Source: Shinella sp. CPCC 101442 (lineage in GTDB: Bacteria > Pseudomonadota > Alphaproteobacteria > Rhizobiales > Rhizobiaceae). Taken from it: a stretch of DNA of 64,000 nucleotides. How positions within the stretch are numbered: position 1 is the first letter of the stretch; every line of letters starts with the position of its first letter. The DNA is taken from contig NZ_JALIQS010000013.1 of the NCBI RefSeq assembly GCF_024704725.1, positions 1 to 64,000 on the forward strand, given 5' to 3'. Position numbers and translations under genes: made by a program. Below the pieces are notes generated by a model. The model had not been told where the DNA came from and made no database searches. It was given only the letters and a program-made list of their open reading frames with translations. Shown here piece by piece: positions 41,363-50,507 of this stretch.

Positions 41363-41710
41363 TTGCAGAAAATGGAAATCAAGACGAACGAATATCGGGT
41401 CTGGAGCGAGGGAGCGACGATCCACTACGAAGGCACGATGCGCCTTTCCGGCACGGAAGCCTATGCGCCGATCCTCGACCTGATGCAGCAGGTGCTGAAC
41501 GACAAGCCGGAAACCATCACGCTCGACCTTTCGAGCCTGGAATTCCTGAACAGCTCCGGCATCAACCTGCTCGCCAAGTTCACCATCGACGTGCGCAAGC
41601 AGCCGGGCATCGGCCTCATGGTCAAGGGCAGCACGCAGATCCCGTGGCAGTCGAAGTCACTGCCGAACCTGAAGAAGCTGCACCCTGCGGTCAATCTGGT
41701 CATCGCCTGA
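41363..41710 (+). CDS. Slr1659-superfamily STAS-like antagonist, copy 2
   Basis: This protein of 115 residues is a slr1659-type STAS-fold switch protein: [19 protein letters not shown] at the N-terminus, the phospho-acceptor loop [15 protein letters not shown], and the [16 protein letters not shown]-terminal segment found across the family. The TTG at 41363 has GGGAG at 4 bases; the ATG at 41372 gives an N-terminus closer to family length but lacks a placed ribosome site. Unphosphorylated it should bind a downstream target, as SiaC binds a diguanylate cyclase. The target here is unknown; the adjacent T6SS genes are the obvious candidate. It converges on the kinase gene with an 11-base overlap. 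Confidence 0.85.
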   Translation: MQKMEIKTNEYRVWSEGATIHYEGTMRLSGTEAYAPILDLMQQVLNDKPETITLDLSSLEFLNSSGINLLAKFTIDVRKQPGIGLMVKGSTQIPWQSKSLPNLKKLHPAVNLVIA

Positions 41711-42443
41711 CGGCCAGGAGCCGTGAAAAATCGGCGGCGGCGGGACGACCCGCCGCAGGCCCCAGCCCTGCCTCGAGCAGGCCGGCCAGGGCGGTGTCGT
41801 TCCGTTCGAGCGCCGCATATGCCCTGACGGCCGGCGGTTCTCCCGCCCTCCTGAGCCGCAGCACCGTGTCCGCCTCGCCCGCATAGGGCTTTTCCCCCGT
41901 CAGCAGGAACAGGCCAAGCGCCGAAAAGGACCAGATGTCGGCCGCAGACCCGACGGGTCCGCCAAGAAGCTGCTCCGGCGCCATCCATGCCGGGCTGCCG
42001 GACAGTTCCGCCTGCTGAAGGTCGTCGTCGGGCGTGCCGGCGATGCCGAAATCGATAAGAACAGGCGCCTCGCCCCGAAACAGCACATGCGCCGGCTTGA
42101 TGTCGCGATGGACGATTCCGCGCGCGTGAATGAAGGCGAGCGCATCGGCAAGCGGCGCGAGAATGGCCCGCACCGCTGCCGAACTGTGACGCTGGGCTTC
42201 GGGAAGCCCGACCTCCAGCGCCTCGAAGGCGATCCAGTCCTTACCCTCGGCAACGAGCCGCGGCAGGGCGGGATGTCGCAAGAGACGTGCGAAACGGCGT
42301 TCCCGCTCGAAACGCCTGACAGCGATGATGTCGCCCGTGCCGGCGAGGCGCTTGACGACGACCGGTTCACCGAGCGCCGCGCGATAGACCAGCACCGGGC
42401 CGCTTCCCCGCAAGACCTCGCCGACGTCAGGCGCGCCAGCCAT
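41700..42443 (-). CDS. PpkA-like Ser/Thr protein kinase with altered catalytic loop
   Basis: This 247-residue soluble Hanks-type kinase has the ATP lysine Lys31 (VVVKRL), the catalytic loop HRDIKPAH at 112-119, DFG at 131-133 and APE at 155-157. The metal-binding asparagine of HRDxKPxN is replaced by His119, and the glycine-rich loop ([12 protein letters not shown]) is degenerate, so activity may be reduced or altered. The ATG at 42443 follows the methyltransferase stop by 2 bases; an earlier GTG at 42470 is less likely. In T6SS loci PpkA phosphorylates an FHA protein or TssL to trigger assembly, and an FHA gene lies at 55.7 kb. No transmembrane or periplasmic sensor domain is present. Confidence 0.85.
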   Translation of the reverse strand: MAGAPDVGEVLRGSGPVLVYRAALGEPVVVKRLAGTGDIIAVRRFERERRFARLLRHPALPRLVAEGKDWIAFEALEVGLPEAQRHSSAAVRAILAPLADALAFIHARGIVHRDIKPAHVLFRGEAPVLIDFGIAGTPDDDLQQAELSGSPAWMAPEQLLGGPVGSAADIWSFSALGLFLLTGEKPYAGEADTVLRLRRAGEPPAVRAYAALERNDTALAGLLEAGLGPAAGRPAAADFSRLLAVRR

Positions 42444-42445
42444 GA

Positions 42446-43984
42446 TCAGATCGCGCCGACCCGCCGCCACATCGGCAGGGCGATGGTCAGGATGAGATCG
42501 ACATTCTCCCTGATGACGGCAAGGACTTCCGCCTCGTCCTCGATGGGCACACCTTCGTTGCGCAACTTGTCGCCGCGCACCTCCAGCAGCGTCCGGATGG
42601 CCTTCGTGACGGCATCCGCCTCCGGCTCGATACCGTCGAGCAGCACTTCATAGGCCAGCATTTCGAAGAGACGCACCGTGATACCGGAGCCGAGCCCGGC
42701 GGCAGCGAGCGCACAGACGGACCGTCCCTCGTCGGCGCAGATGGCAAGATGGGCGCGGTTGTAACGGCGCACCCCCGCGACCGCCTCCTCGCTCACGGCG
42801 TTCGGCAGCGCCATCGCCTGGCGCGAGCCGATCAGCATGCCCAGAACCTCGCGTTCCGTGGCACTGGAGCCATCCGCCTCCGGCAGGCTGCGTAATGCAC
42901 CGATCGTCATCGGCTTTTCGGCGAGCGCCCGCAGTGCCGGGCCGTAGAAGCCCTCGTTCAGCGTCGCCTCGCCGACCGGCACTTTCACCGAAAGATTGAT
43001 CGCCGACGGCGGAACGACGAGGCAGAGGTTTCGCGCCGCCAGCCGCTTTTCCAGCCGCCGCGCGGCGATGGGCCGTGGGCCGCGCATATAGATGTCGCGG
43101 CGAAAACTGCGGGCGAGGAAATAGTCCCGCGCCGTTTCCGCATAGGCTGCGGGCAAACTCTCGACCAGACGACGCTGCGCGTCGGTCATGGAGAGGTCCG
43201 GATAGTTTTCGAAGAGATTGGCCGTCGCCACGAAGGAGAGTTTTGCATCCGCGAGGTCCCCGGCCACATCCACCTGATAACAGGGCGACCAATGGGCGTT
43301 GAGATATTCGTGGCTGAGATAGGCGGTGCCCCCGCCGCGCTCCTTGTCGAGCTTGTCCAGCATTTCCACCGGGATCATGTCGGCCCCGGCATCCGTGAAG
43401 GCGCGGGCGATATCGAGCGCACTCATGACGCGCCGGTCGCTGCGGCCGGTGTCGAGCGAGGCGGCAAGGTACAGCAACCGCTGCATCGGCATCGACGGCG
43501 TCCAGCGCGGCAGGGCGTTGTAGGTCACGTAGAACAGACCGCCGGGCTTCAGGTGCTTCGCGGCGAAAGCGACGATGTGGCGGCGGTTTTCCAGGCTCAC
43601 CCAGCTCCAGACACCATGCGCCGCGATATAGTCGAACATCGGCAGATCGCCGGATGTTCCACCCGCAAGCTCTTCGAAGGAAGCCTCCTCCAGCCGGATG
43701 TTGGCGATAGTGCCCGCCTTCGCCAGCGCGCGGCCCCGCGCAATATGCGCCGGATTGAAATCGAAGCCCCAGACATTCGCCCGCGGATTGGCCGCAGCGA
43801 TCGTCAGCGCCGTTTCGCCAACGCCACAGCCGAGCTCGCAATAGGCGAAGGGCTCGCCCTCACCGACCGGCGGCTCCACACCGCGCAGGAGGCAGGCGAC
43901 ATCGAGATGGGCAGGCGTCTGCTCGGCATAGAAGCCGGGCAGATATTCGATGTCGGAGACGTAGCCTTGCGTCCAGTCGTTCAT
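42446..43984 (-). CDS. SAM-dependent methyltransferase with regulatory domain
   Basis: This 512-residue protein has an N-terminal class I methyltransferase domain (about 30-200, motif I YCELGCGVGETALTIA, then VWGFDFNPAHI) and a methyltransferase regulatory domain (about 220-330, DYFLARSFRRDIYMRG). C-terminal 180 residues form a helical tail with no recognised domain. The same domain pair occurs near T6SS and rhizobial surface genes; the substrate is unknown. It lies 11 bases after TssG and just before the kinase gene. Possible roles are modification of an effector, a T6SS component or a small molecule. Confidence 0.8.
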   Translation of the reverse strand: MNDWTQGYVSDIEYLPGFYAEQTPAHLDVACLLRGVEPPVGEGEPFAYCELGCGVGETALTIAAANPRANVWGFDFNPAHIARGRALAKAGTIANIRLEEASFEELAGGTSGDLPMFDYIAAHGVWSWVSLENRRHIVAFAAKHLKPGGLFYVTYNALPRWTPSMPMQRLLYLAASLDTGRSDRRVMSALDIARAFTDAGADMIPVEMLDKLDKERGGGTAYLSHEYLNAHWSPCYQVDVAGDLADAKLSFVATANLFENYPDLSMTDAQRRLVESLPAAYAETARDYFLARSFRRDIYMRGPRPIAARRLEKRLAARNLCLVVPPSAINLSVKVPVGEATLNEGFYGPALRALAEKPMTIGALRSLPEADGSSATEREVLGMLIGSRQAMALPNAVSEEAVAGVRRYNRAHLAICADEGRSVCALAAAGLGSGITVRLFEMLAYEVLLDGIEPEADAVTKAIRTLLEVRGDKLRNEGVPIEDEAEVLAVIRENVDLILTIALPMWRRVGAI

Positions 43985-43995
43985 GATAGATCCTG

Positions 43996-45087
43996 TCAGG
44001 TGAGATGCGGCGGCGGACGGAAGGTGACGGTGGCGGGCACCCTGCGCGGGCGCGCCGGCTGGAGCCAGGTGTTCCAGCCGAGACGGCTGGACTGTGGCGC
44101 CTCACGGCTGCCGCCGAGCCGAAGGACGGGCACCTGCTCGGATTTCAACTCCAGGCGGATGTTGAACATCTTGTCGGCGCCGAGCGCACTTGCGGCAAGG
44201 TCCGTGAGGATCCTCGAGCGGCGGCCATCCGGCAACAGCGAGCGGAAATCGGGGTAATCCAGCGCCTCGACGTGCAGCGTGACGGCGGACTGGATATCGA
44301 AGGTTTTCACGCCGACGACGGCGTCGTCACCGAGCCGGGCGAAGGCACCGTGCGGCTGGGCGCGATCCGGCAGGCGCGTGCGGTCGGAAGGGGCGATCGG
44401 ATACCATTCGCCGGCAAACTGCTCGACGCGCAGCGTGTGGCCGAGCGCGCCCGACAGTGCCCTTTCGATGGCGACCGCCGAGCGGCCCTGCCGCCCCAAA
44501 AGCCCACCGAAGAAGACAAAGGTGTGGTCGCCGGCCTCGGTGCGGTTCGCCATGGCCGGCAGGCCGAAGCCGACGATGGATTTCAGCGCGTGGTCGATGG
44601 TGGCGGGCATACCGACCTGTGCTGCCCGCTCACGCTCGATGACCGGCCGATACTTGGCCCAGGCGTTGAACAGCAAGCCGGAGAGCCGGTTGTTGAAGAC
44701 GTCGAAGAATTCGCGCAGGGCGAAGTTGCGCTCGCGCACGCTCATCTGCACCAGCTCGCTCAAGGCATGCGGCAACACACCCGAGGGGCCGGTGAGGCCG
44801 ACCAGCGTCTGCGTCATCTCGACGGGCCCGCCGCCACGCGGCCGGCGCACGGAGAGCACTTCCGCCGAGGCGAAACCGAGCGGCACCGAAGAGCGGATTT
44901 TCAGCGCAGCGCGCTCTGGATCGACGCCCTGCCCGACCGGATCGACCGGCGGATGCGAAAGGTCACGCCCCTCCCCGGCGCCAAGCGCCTCCAGGAGCCG
45001 GACCATCTGGAACAGCTCGAAATCCTGCGGCGCATCGAAGGCCCGCGAGATCAGAGAAGAATGCGATCGCCTGCCCGTGCCGGCCAT
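43996..45087 (-). CDS. tssG: T6SS baseplate protein TssG
   Basis: This 363-residue protein matches TssG (VasB/ImpH), part of the TssEFGK baseplate wedge. Recognisable parts are DFELFQMVRLLEAL, the SSVPLGFASAEV strand, TLVGLTGPSGVLPHALSELV and LREFFDVFNNRLSGLLF, which are the most conserved TssG segments. The start overlaps the end of TssF by 37 bases, as is common for tssF-tssG. It is cytoplasmic and contacts TssF and TssK during assembly. Confidence 0.92.
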   Translation of the reverse strand: MAGTGRRSHSSLISRAFDAPQDFELFQMVRLLEALGAGEGRDLSHPPVDPVGQGVDPERAALKIRSSVPLGFASAEVLSVRRPRGGGPVEMTQTLVGLTGPSGVLPHALSELVQMSVRERNFALREFFDVFNNRLSGLLFNAWAKYRPVIERERAAQVGMPATIDHALKSIVGFGLPAMANRTEAGDHTFVFFGGLLGRQGRSAVAIERALSGALGHTLRVEQFAGEWYPIAPSDRTRLPDRAQPHGAFARLGDDAVVGVKTFDIQSAVTLHVEALDYPDFRSLLPDGRRSRILTDLAASALGADKMFNIRLELKSEQVPVLRLGGSREAPQSSRLGWNTWLQPARPRRVPATVTFRPPPHLT

Positions 45088-46886
45088 GTCTTCAGCTTTC
45101 CGCTTCGCCCCCGAACCAGGGCGGTGAGCCGCGAGAATGAATTGACGCTCGCATAGAGGCCGAGGAAGCGCTCGATTATGCTTGCCATGAGAAACACGCC
45201 GTTGCCGGAGAAATTGCTCTCCTCGAAGGTCATCGTGACATCCACGCCGCGGCAGAAGGCGCTCTGGCCGAAACTCCTGACCCGCGCCGTGCCGCTCTGC
45301 GACGACAAGGCCGTGATGCCGTCGATCAGGGCCCGCGTTTCCGCCGAGTTGCGGAAATCGTAAAGCAGCAGGATTTCCTTGAGCGCCTCCACCCCGCCGT
45401 CGGAGACGAGAGAGAGATGGTTGAGCGCGAGATGCGAGATGAGCCGCCAGCGCCCGCCCTGGCCATAGTGCGGCCGGATCGTCGCGGTCGGCACGGTCAG
45501 GAGCCGCATCGCCTTCATCATCGGCACCGGCTCGACCATGCGCAAGTGCGGCTGACCGCCGCCGAAGGGCAGCCGCTCCGGCCGGTTGCGATTGAGGCAG
45601 AGCGTTTCGACCGAGAGCACGTCGTCGGAAAGGCCCTTCGGATTGAATTCAGGGTCGGAGAGCGACAGGAACACCTCGCTGCCGGGGTTCTCCTCCTCAG
45701 CCGGGCGGCGATGCGAGAGCCACCAGACGGCCGACTTCTCCTCGCCCCGCGCCTCGTTCGCATCAACGCCGTGGCGGATGCCGTAGAACGGCGACAACAG
45801 CCGCTCGTCGCCATCGGCCGTCACGGTGGAGACGCCCTCGATGCCATAGACCTCCAGCGCATGCAGCCGGCGGCTGTCCGGCACGACGCGGTATTCGGTG
45901 ACGGTCTGGTCGAGCTTGACCGGTTCGGCCGTCTGCGGGAAGAGGTTGACGATCGGCGTGCAGCCGAGCGCGAAGGCCGCCGCCGTCAGCGAGCGCTCCA
46001 GCGTCGGCGCGGCGCGGTTGAGATAGAGGAAGACATCGAGCGTGCGCCCCTTGCCGGCGAGTTTTGCGGCATCGGGAAACTCCAGGTCGACGAACAGGAA
46101 TTTTTCCGGAAAAGCAAAATATTCCGTAAGCAGCCGGTAGGCGGGGTGCGAGGCCTGCGGATAGGGCAGCAGGTTCTCCTCCGCCCCGAAACCGCCCGGC
46201 GACAGCACGGAAGCATCGAGCACCGCCGGATTGCGGTCGTTCGCCCCTTCGGCAAAGGCGACGGCCACCACGTCGTTCAACAGCAGTTCATAGAGCGGAT
46301 AGACGAGCTGCGGCTGGCCGCGCAGGAAGAAGCGCAGCCGCCCCGGATTGTAGCTCGCAAAGGTCAGGTCCTCGCCAGCCATCTCCAGCGTCAGACGCAA
46401 GCAGCCCGCCGCATTGTGCGCCTGCGGCGTTTCGGGCGCGGTGATGGGGCGGCCGGTCAATGTCGCCGCGCGCACGGTGACCGGATGCAGCGTGACATCG
46501 AAGGCGGTGGAGAAGCGGCAGCGCTCGCCATCGACCGGCTCGGTGTCGATGAGCGTGCCGGACGGCACGTGATGGGGTTCGGCAAGCTCGTCCTTCGGAT
46601 CGAGCTGCAGGATCGACATCGAGGGAATCGGCCGGTCGAAATGCGGATAGAGGATGCCGAGCATGGCATTGGTCAGCTCGGGAAAATCGTCATCCATCTT
46701 CTGCCGCACGCGGGCGGTGAGATAGGCGAAGGCCTCGATCAGCCGGCCGACATGCGGGTCCTCGATGGCATCTTCGGAAAGTCGAAGCCGGCCTGCGATA
46801 CGCGGGTTCTCCGCCGCAAAGGCCGCCGCCGCCCGGCGGATGCTGAGCAGTTCACGGTTGTAGTGGACGAGCAGATCATCCGACAT
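45051..46886 (-). CDS. tssF: T6SS baseplate protein TssF
   Basis: This 611-residue protein is TssF (VasA/ImpG). It begins with LLVHYNRELLSIRRAAAAFAAENP and contains EDPHVGRLIEAFAYLTARVRQKMDDDFPEL and YPHFDRPIPSMSILQL, all signature stretches of the family, and its length is standard. Two TssF and one TssG copies form each baseplate wedge. A 102-base gap with no visible signal separates it from tssM. Confidence 0.95.
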   Translation of the reverse strand: MSDDLLVHYNRELLSIRRAAAAFAAENPRIAGRLRLSEDAIEDPHVGRLIEAFAYLTARVRQKMDDDFPELTNAMLGILYPHFDRPIPSMSILQLDPKDELAEPHHVPSGTLIDTEPVDGERCRFSTAFDVTLHPVTVRAATLTGRPITAPETPQAHNAAGCLRLTLEMAGEDLTFASYNPGRLRFFLRGQPQLVYPLYELLLNDVVAVAFAEGANDRNPAVLDASVLSPGGFGAEENLLPYPQASHPAYRLLTEYFAFPEKFLFVDLEFPDAAKLAGKGRTLDVFLYLNRAAPTLERSLTAAAFALGCTPIVNLFPQTAEPVKLDQTVTEYRVVPDSRRLHALEVYGIEGVSTVTADGDERLLSPFYGIRHGVDANEARGEEKSAVWWLSHRRPAEEENPGSEVFLSLSDPEFNPKGLSDDVLSVETLCLNRNRPERLPFGGGQPHLRMVEPVPMMKAMRLLTVPTATIRPHYGQGGRWRLISHLALNHLSLVSDGGVEALKEILLLYDFRNSAETRALIDGITALSSQSGTARVRSFGQSAFCRGVDVTMTFEESNFSGNGVFLMASIIERFLGLYASVNSFSRLTALVRGRSGKLKTWPARAGDRILL

Positions 46887-46988
46887 GGGCCGGCCGTTTC
46901 CCTCTCAAAAGCCGCCTTGCCGATTCGAACCGGGCGTGCCGCGACGGTTTCATGGACATCCGCGTCCTGTCAACAAAACGAGGCCCTC

Positions 46989-49900
46989 TCATAGCAGCGC
47001 CGGGCAGGTGAACGGCGAGAGCACGTCGCGGGCGAAGGGGTTGCGCGTGGCGGGCGCGATGAGGCGCATCAGGACCGCGCGCTTGCCGAGGCGGAACTGG
47101 TAGGTGACGACGTCGGTCGGGTTCTTCTCGATCTTCCTGCCCTGGTCGAACAGCCGGAAGAGCGCCCAGGCGCCCTGCTCCGTCAGGATGTTCCGCTGGC
47201 CTTCCATCTCCGGCGTCATGGACATGGCGACGCCGGCCACGAGATTTTCCGGCGGCCAGAGATATTGCGTGCCGGCCGGCGGGCCATGCGTATAGCTCGC
47301 CACCTTGCCGCCGATATCGATGAGGAAGGCACGCGCCGTCGGATCGAGCTTGCCGACCTCGACGGTGAAATCGACATTCGGCTTTTCCTGTCCGGCGAAG
47401 AAAATCGTCGTGATGTCGTCGGCCTTCTCGAAGGCGGCCAAAACCTCGTCCGAAAAACCAAGCCCGAATTGCTGGCCGGTCTTCCAGCGCCAGGGCTTCG
47501 TGGTCCGGTCGATATAGGGTTTCAGATAGGTATCGCGGAAACCGGCAATCGCGCCCTGCGGACCGAGCAGGCGGGAAAAATCGTCAAGCGAGGCGTCGTT
47601 GATGCTTTCCGGATCGAAGGGATAACGCCCGCCCGTCGTTGCGGTGCAGAGCGGCAGCACGGTCGAGTTCCAGATCTCCACCAGGCGCGCGCGCGAACTG
47701 CCGCCAGTGATCGCGCCGGCCTGGGCGAGAATACGGGCGAAGAATGGCTGGAGGCTCGGTGGCAGTTTGCCGTTGCGGTCGGTCAACTGGGCAAGCAGCG
47801 TCTGCGGCTCGGCACCGAGTTCCAGCACGTCGCCGCCGGCCGCGACGTGGTTCAGCTGGCGGTAGAGCGGTTCGAGTGCGGCCAGCATGTCGTCGAGCGG
47901 CGCCTGCTGGCCTTCCGCCGCCGGCACGACGGCCAGGCGGAAAGCCTTGAAATGACTGGTGACGGACTGCGGCACATTGACGACGCGGCGCGGCGCACGC
48001 ACGGTCTTCGTGACCTGCGACAGCCGCTCGGCGGCAAGCGTTTCGATGGCGTCCGCGGCACTCGTCGAAAGATCCTGCAGATCGACTTCGGCGGCAACGG
48101 CGACGAGCAGCTCCTTGGCCGGCGACGGATTGCCGGCAACGATGGCGACGGCATCCGCGAGACGGCGCGGGTCCGTATCGCCGGCAATGCCGAGATCGGC
48201 GAGCAGGCTGTCCCAGCGGCTCATGTAGGTGACGCGGTAGAGATCGGCGAGGCCATCGCGGATGCGGCCCTCTTCCCGCTCGCGGTCGAGCGCCGTGTCG
48301 GGCCGCCCCATCACCCAGAGATCGTCGGCGAGCGTATTGGCGGCCTCGCCCGAGGCACGCATCATCACGCCGACGCCGGCCTTGGTATAGATGCCTTCGA
48401 TGCCGTCGAAGAAGCTTGCGCCGCTGACACGCGCCAGCGCCTCGGGGCCGGCAAGCCCCATGTGATCAACCGGCCGCCAGGGCGCCATCGCCTTCACCTC
48501 GGGAAGATCGAGCGCGAGATCGTAGGCGAGCCGGGCAAGGCTGTAGTTGGTGATTTCCGCGCGCGCCTTTTCGACAAGCGCCGGGTCCGCGTCAGGGGTC
48601 GAAAACGAGATCGAGGCGAGCTCGGAGAAATGCGCGGCAAGGCGGCGGTCGACAGCCTCGCTGCGGTCATAGAGCATCCAGTTGGCCGCGAAATCCGGGC
48701 CGAGCAGCGCCGCCGTCTCGCGACCCGCAGGGCGCTCACCCGTCAGCATCAGGTAGAATTTCAGCTGGGTGAACCGCAGCGCGGCTGGCGTCGCGGGGTT
48801 GGAAAGCCCCTGCCGCAGATATTGCCAGACGAAGGGGAAAAAGAGGTTCGCCAGCGCCTTGTCATAGGCCTTGCGCGCCTCCGACTGCACCGGCCCGGGA
48901 CTGTAGAGGCCGAAGGTCGCGCCACGCGGCTCTGCTGCGGTGATGGCCGCCAGCCGGTCGAGCACGGTCAGGACGGGCTCGAAGCGCATGGAGAGCGCAC
49001 CACCGGGCACCGCTTCGGCGATCTCGCCGCGCGCCGTCGTCGTCTGGTCCTTGATGCCGGAGACATAGCTGCGCCCGTCGCTGAAACCGAACCACCAGAA
49101 GACAAGCAGGGCGAAGGCCGCAACGCCGAGCACGATGTTGATCGCAAGGTCCTTCATCCGCGCCGCGACGAGCGCCGGTCGCGTCAGGCCGCCAAGGTCG
49201 GCCTCGGGCAGGATGACCTTGCGAAATAAGCCATAGAGGAAGAAGGGCCGCACCCGCCGCATGCCAGGATCGGGCATCAGCGACAGCGTGGCGGGCGAGC
49301 GACCGAACAACGGGGCAAGCGAGCCGGCCAGCGCATCGACATTGTCGCCCGTCTGCCGGCAGGACACGAAGAAGACGCCGCGCAGGTTCGTGGCGGTGCC
49401 GAAGCGGTGCAGCGTGGCGAGCTGTTGCACGAAGGGTTGGATGCGTTCGCGCAACAGCGCGAACTGCGCCGGAAATTCGAAGGCGCGACGACGGCGCAGT
49501 TCGTCCGGCTCCTCCTGCAGGCAGACGAACTGGCGCTGCATGATCCGCTCGGTCAGCCCGGCAAAACCCCGGTCGAGCGCTTCCGACGGTCCGCGCGCAT
49601 CGCCGCCGATATCGGGCGCGATCGGCAGGCCGAAGGCGGCGGCGCGCTCCTCGGTCGTCAGATCCTCGAACAGTTCCTCGAAACCGACGATCCGGTCGAG
49701 CTTGGTGACGACGATATAGACGGGCGCATTGGCGCGCAGGCGCTGCACCGCCTCGTCGAGCCGCTGGCGGATGGATGTGGCATAGGCCACGGCCTGCTCC
49801 GGCAGCATGGCAAGCAGTTCGTCGATGCTGACCGTGACGATGATGCCGTTGACCGGCTGGCGGGAGCGCAGGCCCCTTATGTGCTGGAGCGCTTCGAACC

Positions 49901-50507
49901 AGAGCTGGCGCGCCTGCGGTTCCTCGCTGGCGGTCAGCCGGCCGGCGAACTCGATCAGCAGGGCCTGGTCGCTGATGTGGAAGCGGGCGGAGGGCGCTTC
50001 CACCGCACCATCGCCGTCGAACGGCAGCGCCAGGCCGCTCGCGCGCACCAGCGACGTCTTTCCGGCGCCGTCCGTGCCGAGCAGCATGTACCAGGGCAGC
50101 GCATAACGCGCGCTGACGAAGAGATCGCCATGGCCGCGGCGCAGGAGGCCCATGGCCCGGCCGGCGGCTTCGCGAAAGGCGGAAATCTCGGCCTCGGTGG
50201 CGACCTTCTCCTTGTCGGTACGGGACGCGGCCTCTTCCTCCTGCTTGCGCAGGGCGGCGATGAGGGCCGCCTCATCGCTGCTGCGCTTGGTGCGGACGAG
50301 AAAACCGAGCCCGCCCCACAGAAGAGCAAGCACGAGCAGAAGGGACAGGCGCGAGGCGGCGGAGCCGAGCGGGCGCAGCTCGCCGAAGGCGATCAGCGGG
50401 CCGACGAACCAGATGAGCAGCGCCAGGAACAGCACGGCGAGCGTCAGGATGACGCTCGGCCGCCGCAGCGCCCGAAACCCCTTCCTGATCTGCCCGCGCA
50501 CGCTCAC
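46989..50507 (-). CDS. tssM: T6SS inner-membrane protein TssM (IcmF)
   Basis: This 1172-residue protein spans the inner membrane with segments at about 20-42, 52-72 and 455-478, a cytoplasmic NTPase-like domain with Walker A GTDGAGKTS (144-152), and a large periplasmic IcmF-related region (480-1172) that should contact TssJ and TssL. In Agrobacterium the TssM Walker A ATPase energises TssL. Length and layout are typical. It overlaps the short TssM-like gene by 4 bases. The C-terminal YQFRLGKRAVLMRLIAPATRNPF is the conserved end of the family. Confidence 0.93.
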   Translation of the reverse strand: MSVRGQIRKGFRALRRPSVILTLAVLFLALLIWFVGPLIAFGELRPLGSAASRLSLLLVLALLWGGLGFLVRTKRSSDEAALIAALRKQEEEAASRTDKEKVATEAEISAFREAAGRAMGLLRRGHGDLFVSARYALPWYMLLGTDGAGKTSLVRASGLALPFDGDGAVEAPSARFHISDQALLIEFAGRLTASEEPQARQLWFEALQHIRGLRSRQPVNGIIVTVSIDELLAMLPEQAVAYATSIRQRLDEAVQRLRANAPVYIVVTKLDRIVGFEELFEDLTTEERAAAFGLPIAPDIGGDARGPSEALDRGFAGLTERIMQRQFVCLQEEPDELRRRRAFEFPAQFALLRERIQPFVQQLATLHRFGTATNLRGVFFVSCRQTGDNVDALAGSLAPLFGRSPATLSLMPDPGMRRVRPFFLYGLFRKVILPEADLGGLTRPALVAARMKDLAINIVLGVAAFALLVFWWFGFSDGRSYVSGIKDQTTTARGEIAEAVPGGALSMRFEPVLTVLDRLAAITAAEPRGATFGLYSPGPVQSEARKAYDKALANLFFPFVWQYLRQGLSNPATPAALRFTQLKFYLMLTGERPAGRETAALLGPDFAANWMLYDRSEAVDRRLAAHFSELASISFSTPDADPALVEKARAEITNYSLARLAYDLALDLPEVKAMAPWRPVDHMGLAGPEALARVSGASFFDGIEGIYTKAGVGVMMRASGEAANTLADDLWVMGRPDTALDREREEGRIRDGLADLYRVTYMSRWDSLLADLGIAGDTDPRRLADAVAIVAGNPSPAKELLVAVAAEVDLQDLSTSAADAIETLAAERLSQVTKTVRAPRRVVNVPQSVTSHFKAFRLAVVPAAEGQQAPLDDMLAALEPLYRQLNHVAAGGDVLELGAEPQTLLAQLTDRNGKLPPSLQPFFARILAQAGAITGGSSRARLVEIWNSTVLPLCTATTGGRYPFDPESINDASLDDFSRLLGPQGAIAGFRDTYLKPYIDRTTKPWRWKTGQQFGLGFSDEVLAAFEKADDITTIFFAGQEKPNVDFTVEVGKLDPTARAFLIDIGGKVASYTHGPPAGTQYLWPPENLVAGVAMSMTPEMEGQRNILTEQGAWALFRLFDQGRKIEKNPTDVVTYQFRLGKRAVLMRLIAPATRNPFARDVLSPFTCPALL

